Positions 36,523-41,749 of a stretch of 41,749 nt of DNA are shown here, piece by piece. Position numbers and translations under genes: made by a program. The notes under the pieces are model-generated. The model worked only from the letters and a program-made list of their open reading frames with translations. It was not told where the DNA came from and searched no databases. The first letter of the stretch is position 1, and every line of letters starts with the position of its first letter. Source of the DNA: a virus; IMG/VR virus record IMGVR_UViG_3300047471_000082, positions 1-41,749 of that record; one strand, given 5' to 3'.

Positions 36523-37530
36523 TTACGAGCGGCGGCGTCGATTGAATCTGGCTTCGTGCTCGGCCAGGGACGCGTCATCGCCTAAGGGTTCTTCCCCGGT
36601 GCGAATCGGCCCTGTCCGCACCGGATTGGGCGGGCGTGGCGGGATATACGACGGAAGCGGCTCGGCGGACGATCCGGTCGGTGCGTCCTGCACGGCGCGT
36701 TGCGCGAGTCGGCGTTGCACAATCGCAACGGAAGCGTCACTGACAGCCTTGCCATCAGTCAACAGGACGAGTTCGTCGAGCACGTCCTGATGTTGCGCGA
36801 GATGATACACGAACGATGGCCCCTTGTCACTTTTCACAATCGCCGCGACGAGGAGTTCCGGGAGATTGCCGTCGCGAATCGGCTTCGTCACCGCATCATA
36901 GTCGGCGGTCTTCTCCGCGAAGTTCCGCTCGCGAGCCTGGAAGGCGTCAATCTCGGCCTTGACGTTCGCTTTGACGGACGTATCCGCCTCAGCCTTCTTC
37001 GCGTCGAAGGCGTCCTTCTGGCGGTCATACTTCGCCATCGCTCTCGTGAACGCCAGATACGGGTCAGGCTGGTCCGCGAACTGCTCGAGCGTCGGTTCCT
37101 TCGCGTCGAACACGGCCGGCGCGTCAACTTTCGGCGTCGGCTTGACCTCGACCTTCGGCTTGTAGCCGTCCAAGTCCGCCTCGACCGCCTTGATCTGCCG
37201 CTTCAGATTCAATAGGCGCTTACTGCCGGCGACCGAATCCGGGTTGAGCTTCGCGAGTTCCGCTTCCTTCTCGCGCAAGGTCTTCGTCAGCGCCTTGATT
37301 TCGTTCACATCCTCTGGCTTGGCCTCTTGTGAGGCCGCACGGTGCCGTGGCTGGAACCGTCCGGCGTCGTCCCGGCCTCGATCCTCGCCGTCGTCATCGT
37401 CGTCCTCAGGGCCGACAGCGGGCTGTGAGCCGTTGCGCTTGAACTGGGCCTCATGGTCGGCCAGTGACCCGCCGTCATCGGCCTGACTCGGTTCAATAGG
37501 GGCTGGCTGCGGAACTACATCAAGCGCCAT
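36523..37530 (-). CDS. Scaffolding protein, 335 aa
   Basis: The protein is highly charged and helical, with a coiled coil (IKALTKTLREKEAELAKLNP) and a run of acidic residues (EDDDDDGEDRGRDD), as usual for podovirus scaffolds. Its gene lies between portal and coat. The short motif SLADHEAQFKR at residues 22-32 recurs as SLAEHEARFNR at residues 321-331, followed by RRRS; the basic C terminus is where P22 scaffold binds coat. The start overlaps the preceding small gene by 11 nt. Confidence 0.85.
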   Translation of the reverse strand: MALDVVPQPAPIEPSQADDGGSLADHEAQFKRNGSQPAVGPEDDDDDGEDRGRDDAGRFQPRHRAASQEAKPEDVNEIKALTKTLREKEAELAKLNPDSVAGSKRLLNLKRQIKAVEADLDGYKPKVEVKPTPKVDAPAVFDAKEPTLEQFADQPDPYLAFTRAMAKYDRQKDAFDAKKAEADTSVKANVKAEIDAFQARERNFAEKTADYDAVTKPIRDGNLPELLVAAIVKSDKGPSFVYHLAQHQDVLDELVLLTDGKAVSDASVAIVQRRLAQRAVQDAPTGSSAEPLPSYIPPRPPNPVRTGPIRTGEEPLGDDASLAEHEARFNRRRRS

Positions 37531-37720
37531 AGTTTCTCCATGCGGCAGTCGCGTTCGGCATTACTTGACCCTTGAGGCCTTCCGGCGTCACTTCAGTCAC
37601 GAGGATGCGCTGCCCACCTTTGAACGTCACGGTATCGCCTACCCCGATGGCTGCGACACGCTTCTCAACCGCCTCAGCCTTACGGCGCTCATAGGGGCCG
37701 CGGCGCTTGGCGTCACCCAT
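37520..37720 (-). CDS. Small basic protein between portal and scaffold, 66 aa
   Basis: Starts MGDAKRRGPYERRKAEAVEK, a helix-prone basic arm, then a small SH3-like beta segment (VGDTVTFKGGQRILVTEV). It overlaps the portal by 8 nt and the scaffold by 11 nt, so it is co-expressed with both. The MGDAKRR start is seen in small proteins of other phages. Function unknown; head assembly is likely from position. Confidence 0.65.
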   Translation of the reverse strand: MGDAKRRGPYERRKAEAVEKRVAAIGVGDTVTFKGGQRILVTEVTPEGLKGQVMPNATAAWRNYGA

Positions 37721-40112
37721 TGGCTGGAGCCTCCGGCTGCGGGGCCAAGTCGGCGGCTTGTTGCTGTGTTTCTAACGCCTGCTGATGCCCTTGGTCGCCT
37801 TGGGCGAGCGCCTGCTGGTGCGACTGGTCGCCCTGCTCCAGTGCCGCCTGCTGGCCCTGGTCGGCCATCGCATGGTCGTGCAACTGCTGCATGGCCGTGA
37901 TGCCGGTTTCATGAGCCTGTGCGCCCAGTCGCGCCCGTTCATCCAAGAACAGCGCAATCCGGTCCACCTTCGCGCCCAGTTCCGCCACCGCCAACTTGAC
38001 CTCGCGGTCCATCGCCGCCTGCTGGTCGGACGACTGACGGTCGAGTGCTGCCGTCCGCTCCTTTGACGCATCCGAATGCGCCGCAATCGTCACCTTCGCC
38101 AAGTTCGCGTCGGCCTGCTGCTGGAGCTTCTGCATCTGCTCTTGCATCTGCGCCAGTTGGGCTTGCACCTTCGGGTCCGGGGCCTGTGTGCCGTTCACGA
38201 CCGCCAAGACGCGCGGGTCCAAGACCGCCTTATAGCGTTCGGCCAGTTTCTCATGGTCCGGGATGTCCATGACCTTCCAGAACAGGTCGCCGATGATCGA
38301 CATTTGCTGCGGGTCGGCTGAAATCACCCCGCCCAAGACCTCGGCAATCTCCTGGTTCCGTGTCTCCGCCTTCCGCTTGACCGTCAGCGCCACGTTGAAG
38401 TCGGCATCCTTCGTCAACTTCATCGTTTTCGGCTGCTGCGGTGGAGGCGTAGGCGGCTGACCTGGCTGCGGAGGCGCTTGCGGGGCCGGAGGCTGACTGC
38501 CGTTGACCGCCACCGGACGCTTCTGCGCCCCTTCGCCCTGATAGGTAAAGGGCTTGCCGATGATGACCGATTCGTGTTCGCCCTGCTTATTGACGATCCG
38601 CGCCAACCGACCCGGCCGGCCGTAGATGGGATAGAGCAAGTCATTGACGACCCGCATCTCGTGCCGCATCGACCGCAGGTGGTTGTCCATGAAGTTCGAT
38701 GTGCCCTGCTGGCCTTGCGCGATGAGGGCTTGGGCGAGCTTGCCCGACTTAACCGTGGGGTCCACATGCCCGAGCGCCGTCTGCGGGACCACGGAGGTCG
38801 CGGCAATCGCCTGCCCGAAAATCTGCACCCCAGTCGCGATGTCGGCAATCTCCGACCGCACATCCACCTTGAACGGCGGGGACGGGAACGGCTGGCCGTC
38901 GTCACCCTTCGGGTTGTAATGAATCCGGCCTATCGCGCGGGTATTCGCCGCGTCGTATTCGTCGCCAAAGCCTTCATCCTGACCGTCTGCTACCATCCAG
39001 GCCGGCAACGGCGCAAGACCGACGCGCTGGACGAACTTGCTGATGATGTAGTTGTTGCCCTTGCAGGAGTCCATCATCGGCCACACGACGCCTTCCGCAA
39101 TGCGGTCGTCGGTGCCGTCGGGCAGGAGTTCTTCGCCCACTTCCTTGATAATCGGAATCCACCTTGAGGCCCACTCAGTCGAGTCCAAGATCTCGCATCC
39201 GGTGATCTTGCACCATTGGACGGTTTTGACATCATCCGTATGGCAGAGGTTTTTGCCATTCTCGTCTTGAAGGACCGTCACGCCTTTGGGCAGGCTGTTG
39301 AGTTCGTCCTCAAACGCCCCGGCCCCGTTCGACAGGTGATAGACCTCGCGCGGCTCATGCTCGGTGTAGTAGTAGTTCATCACCCGCAAGGACTTCTGGT
39401 CGCCTTCGCCGGTAAACCATTTCGGAGCCTGCTCGCCTAAACTGCGCCACTGGTCGTCTGACGCATCGGCCTCGAGGTCTGTCTGGTCGCCATATTCCCC
39501 GACAAATGCCGAGAGCAGCATGTCCTTGCCGTAGAATCCCCACTCGGCATCGGAGCCATCGGGCTGCTCATGCGACGGGTCGAGCAATACGCTGTTCTGG
39601 TCGTAGATGCGCTCGATGTAGACCTCTTGGTCCTGCGACTTGCCTGGAACGTAGCGGGTCATCACAACCCGATAGCCCTGACCGGCAATCACGGCCCGTG
39701 AGAATGACCAGGACCGCGCATCCTCGCACTCTTGGTCACGCTGAATCCGCCGGAGGAAGCCTTCGCGCAGGTCAATCTCGTCTTGGTCAATTGCCTCGCC
39801 AAAACCGGCGAAGTCATCCGCCGGCACGAGTTCAATCGACAGGTCCGACTCGCGCTCCTGATTCAGAACTTGCCTGACTGGCTCGCGAGTCTTGTTGATA
39901 ACGAGGGTTGGTTGAGCGGGGATCGTCTGCTGGTTGCTACCTGCCCCAATGGTCTGACCTGCTCTCGCCTTGATCAGTTCGTCAGACCACTGCTTTCCGT
40001 TGTAGAAGCCCGTGGCCTCGCGTTCGCGCTTGCGTTGTGGGTTCGTGGCAGTATTCGCCAACTCGAACCGCTCACGCGCGAGCTTGAGAAGTTTCTCGTC
40101 TTTACGAGACAC
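37713..40112 (-). CDS. Portal protein, P22 portal family
   Basis: The 799-residue protein begins ARERFELANTATNPQRKRER and continues with the P22-type portal core: FYNGKQWSDELIKAR, TLVINKTREPVRQVLNQER, YIERIYDQNSVLLDPSHEQP, EWGFYGKDMLLSAFVGEYGD and GCEILDSTEWASRWIPIIKE. It forms the dodecameric DNA channel. Residues about 537-562 are a proline-rich insertion, and the C-terminal barrel region is a glutamine-rich coiled coil with QGDQ(S/G)HQQAL repeats (about residues 749-786). GTG at 40112 has no clear ribosome binding site. Confidence 0.9.
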   Translation of the reverse strand: MSRKDEKLLKLARERFELANTATNPQRKREREATGFYNGKQWSDELIKARAGQTIGAGSNQQTIPAQPTLVINKTREPVRQVLNQERESDLSIELVPADDFAGFGEAIDQDEIDLREGFLRRIQRDQECEDARSWSFSRAVIAGQGYRVVMTRYVPGKSQDQEVYIERIYDQNSVLLDPSHEQPDGSDAEWGFYGKDMLLSAFVGEYGDQTDLEADASDDQWRSLGEQAPKWFTGEGDQKSLRVMNYYYTEHEPREVYHLSNGAGAFEDELNSLPKGVTVLQDENGKNLCHTDDVKTVQWCKITGCEILDSTEWASRWIPIIKEVGEELLPDGTDDRIAEGVVWPMMDSCKGNNYIISKFVQRVGLAPLPAWMVADGQDEGFGDEYDAANTRAIGRIHYNPKGDDGQPFPSPPFKVDVRSEIADIATGVQIFGQAIAATSVVPQTALGHVDPTVKSGKLAQALIAQGQQGTSNFMDNHLRSMRHEMRVVNDLLYPIYGRPGRLARIVNKQGEHESVIIGKPFTYQGEGAQKRPVAVNGSQPPAPQAPPQPGQPPTPPPQQPKTMKLTKDADFNVALTVKRKAETRNQEIAEVLGGVISADPQQMSIIGDLFWKVMDIPDHEKLAERYKAVLDPRVLAVVNGTQAPDPKVQAQLAQMQEQMQKLQQQADANLAKVTIAAHSDASKERTAALDRQSSDQQAAMDREVKLAVAELGAKVDRIALFLDERARLGAQAHETGITAMQQLHDHAMADQGQQAALEQGDQSHQQALAQGDQGHQQALETQQQAADLAPQPEAPANG

Positions 40113-40139
40113 AGGAATGCGCCGCTAGGGTAACACAGT

Positions 40140-41648
40140 TCACACAGCCCACCCGTCCTGTTGCGGCCGAGGCAAGGGCCGACCCGCCGATGGTCTGACC
40201 GCTTTGACCGGCATCGCGAACGTCAACGCCAGCGCATCGGCATCATCGGGCGAATCCAATCCGCGCTGCTTCATGGTCTTTTTGTCCTCGAGCCACACGC
40301 GCTGCTGGTTGTCGGGACGAATGCCAGGACCGAGCAAGTCCGCCTCAAGTTGCGGGTCGCTATCGATGGCCCCGGCCAGCAGCCATTCCTTCATCTTCTG
40401 CCACATGTAATCGCGCATGTAGCGGCACTGGGTATCCGGCGAATCAGACCCGAAGTTCACATCGACGACGTTGCGGTAGCCCATCTGACGGAGCCTGTGG
40501 CCTATCGGGCCTGCGATGCCGGCTGAGTCCAAGAACAGCATCGTCACCATGCGCCCGTTGTGCGGACGCGAGAGCACATCGCCCAAGCGCGTCGTTAAGA
40601 TGGCCGGGTCGCGTGTGAACTCGCCCTTCACTCGAATCGGCGGAATAGATCGCGCATCAGTGCCGCACCGAAATCGAATGACGTTGTCGTCGCCGCCTCC
40701 CCATGCCAGGTCTGCTCCTGCCAGTAACGGCTCGTCACCGAAGACGACGACTTGGCGCTTTTGCGCCTCGAGGACGCGCTGCTGGTCGATGAACTGGGCG
40801 TCCGACGCCTTAGGCGGGAGGCCACGGACGCGGACCCGGAAGAAGTCGCTGTCTTCGCCATAGAGTTCCAGCCATTCCTGAATCGTCGCCTTATTCGTGA
40901 ACCTGGACGTGCGACTGTCAACAATCGTGGGGTGCCATCGCTGACGCTCCGACCCGAAGCAGGCCCGATAGAACTGGCCCGTCGTCCTCGTGGCGTTCCC
41001 TGACAGCACAATGAACGGCTCGCCGTCCGTCAACCCGCCTTCCGCGACCGTGTGAATCACGTCAGGGACCGCGCTGTCCTCGTCGAACATGTAGAAGCTT
41101 GAGGAGTCTTTGGCGTGCTGGCCGGCGAAGGCTTCCGAGTTCTCCTCGCGGCAGGTTTGGGCGGAGCAAAACCACGACTCGCGGTGCTGCGTGTGATACA
41201 TCCGCGCCGTGTTAATTGTAAACCGATGGCCGACGAGTGACAGCTTCAGCCAGCGCGTAATCGTCGGCCAGGTCTTCGTCTCCAACTGCGTCGAGGTATT
41301 CGCCGTCACGGTGCCCTGAGCATGCGGCCGGGTCGCCATGATCCACGTCGTCAGCCACGCAATCATCACTGAGCCGCCGACGCCGTGGCCCTTGCTGATG
41401 GCCTTCCTGAGGGCGGGGACCGCATGTTGCCCATCGAAGGCGTTCTCAAGGCAGCGCCGTCCGATGTCCTCCAAGCACTCGATTTGCCACGTATCGGGGC
41501 CGGGTTCGTGCTCGAGCGGTGTGCCAGCCTCGCCCCACGGCCACATGATGCGAACGAAGTCCAACGGGGAGTGGTAGCAGTCCGCAATGAGGTCGTCGAT
41601 GTCGGCCTCGGCCTTGGCCTGCTGCGGTGAAATCGTCCCCGAGGACAT
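40140..41648 (-). CDS. terL: Terminase large subunit
   Basis: ATG at 41648 follows AGGA. The 502-residue protein has an ATPase domain with a Walker A-like SKGHGVGGS (85-93), Walker B FYMFDE (185-190) and motif III SGNAT (216-220). A nuclease domain follows with D313 (GADLAWGGG), D374 (LFLDSAG) and D469/D471 (PDDADALALT). It cuts concatemers and pumps DNA into the procapsid. The Walker A lysine is at the start (K86) rather than before the final Ser, as in the lambda gpA variant. Confidence 0.92.
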   Translation of the reverse strand: MSSGTISPQQAKAEADIDDLIADCYHSPLDFVRIMWPWGEAGTPLEHEPGPDTWQIECLEDIGRRCLENAFDGQHAVPALRKAISKGHGVGGSVMIAWLTTWIMATRPHAQGTVTANTSTQLETKTWPTITRWLKLSLVGHRFTINTARMYHTQHRESWFCSAQTCREENSEAFAGQHAKDSSSFYMFDEDSAVPDVIHTVAEGGLTDGEPFIVLSGNATRTTGQFYRACFGSERQRWHPTIVDSRTSRFTNKATIQEWLELYGEDSDFFRVRVRGLPPKASDAQFIDQQRVLEAQKRQVVVFGDEPLLAGADLAWGGGDDNVIRFRCGTDARSIPPIRVKGEFTRDPAILTTRLGDVLSRPHNGRMVTMLFLDSAGIAGPIGHRLRQMGYRNVVDVNFGSDSPDTQCRYMRDYMWQKMKEWLLAGAIDSDPQLEADLLGPGIRPDNQQRVWLEDKKTMKQRGLDSPDDADALALTFAMPVKAVRPSAGRPLPRPQQDGWAV

Positions 41649-41659
41649 GCAGCCTTTTC

Positions 41660-41749
41660 CTAAGCTTTTGCGCGATTCGCCTTGGCGCGGTCCCGCGCTT
41701 TAGCAACCTTCGTCTCGAGCGAACCGGCATGGATGGTCAGGTCAATCGT
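41660..41749 (-). CDS. terS: Probable small terminase subunit, C-terminal 29 codons (cut by window edge)
   Basis: The frame enters at the right edge and ends TAG at 41660, eleven bases before the large terminase start. It reads TIDLTIHAGSLETKVAKARD and ends in a basic helix rich in Ala, Lys and Arg, as small terminase tails often do. The reading frame matches that of the fragment leaving the left edge (1-318). Confidence 0.55.
   Translation of the reverse strand, partial: TIDLTIHAGSLETKVAKARDRAKANRAKA

Noticed and set aside
1-41749. CRISPR array, insertion sequence or integrase
   Set aside because: No spaced identical repeats of CRISPR type, no transposase motifs and no tyrosine or serine recombinase were seen on either strand.

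Overview
The window reads as the genome of a short-tailed (podovirus-type) tailed phage with a P22-like virion gene set. In order on the minus strand it carries a small terminase fragment, large terminase, portal, scaffold, coat, gp4-like and gp10-like head-tail proteins, tail proteins and three ejection-type proteins. The host is probably Gram-negative: several phage proteins carry Sec signal peptides, one has a lipoprotein lipobox, the endolysin is an M15 peptidase, and ribosome binding sites are GGAG-like. The DNA is GC-rich and packed tightly, mostly with ATGA, GTGA or TAATG junctions. No integrase or classical CI-type repressor was recognised, so a virulent lifestyle is likely. The two window edges join in frame inside the small terminase gene, so I infer a complete circular or circularly permuted genome of about 41.7 kb opened at an arbitrary point.

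Layout. Positions 1-12390 (minus strand, read from 12390 down) hold the early region. It has a Bet/RecT-family annealase with an SSB-like acidic tail, a NinB-like protein, many small zinc-binding or unknown proteins, a replication initiator with iteron-like repeats inside the gene, a probable helicase loader, a ribbon-helix-helix regulator, a DUF1064 resolvase-like nuclease, HNH and LAGLIDADG nucleases, and a 494-residue modular protein. Positions 12391-12495 are a divergent promoter region with two 10-bp direct repeats. Positions 12496-13954 (plus strand) hold nine microgenes, every junction a 4-nt start/stop overlap; three encode single-pass membrane peptides. Positions 13955-14371 are a convergent intergenic region with hairpins.

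Positions 14372-16596 (minus) look like the lysis region (small membrane proteins, a lipoprotein, an M15 endolysin), interrupted by an endonuclease VII gene. Positions 16593-21195 encode four consecutive proteins with signal peptides, one with tail-fibre-like repeats and one with a C-terminal membrane anchor. A plus-strand HNH gene (21291-21818) separates these from the virion operon (21829-41749).

How it works together. The initiator and loader probably recruit the host replisome at an origin inside the initiator gene. Bet, NinB and the DUF1064 nuclease would make and resolve concatemers, which the terminase packages through the P22-type portal. The short tail and ejection proteins deliver DNA. 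The plus-strand micro-operon is the best candidate for host takeover or anti-defence functions. Six free-standing nucleases of four families show heavy colonisation by homing endonucleases.
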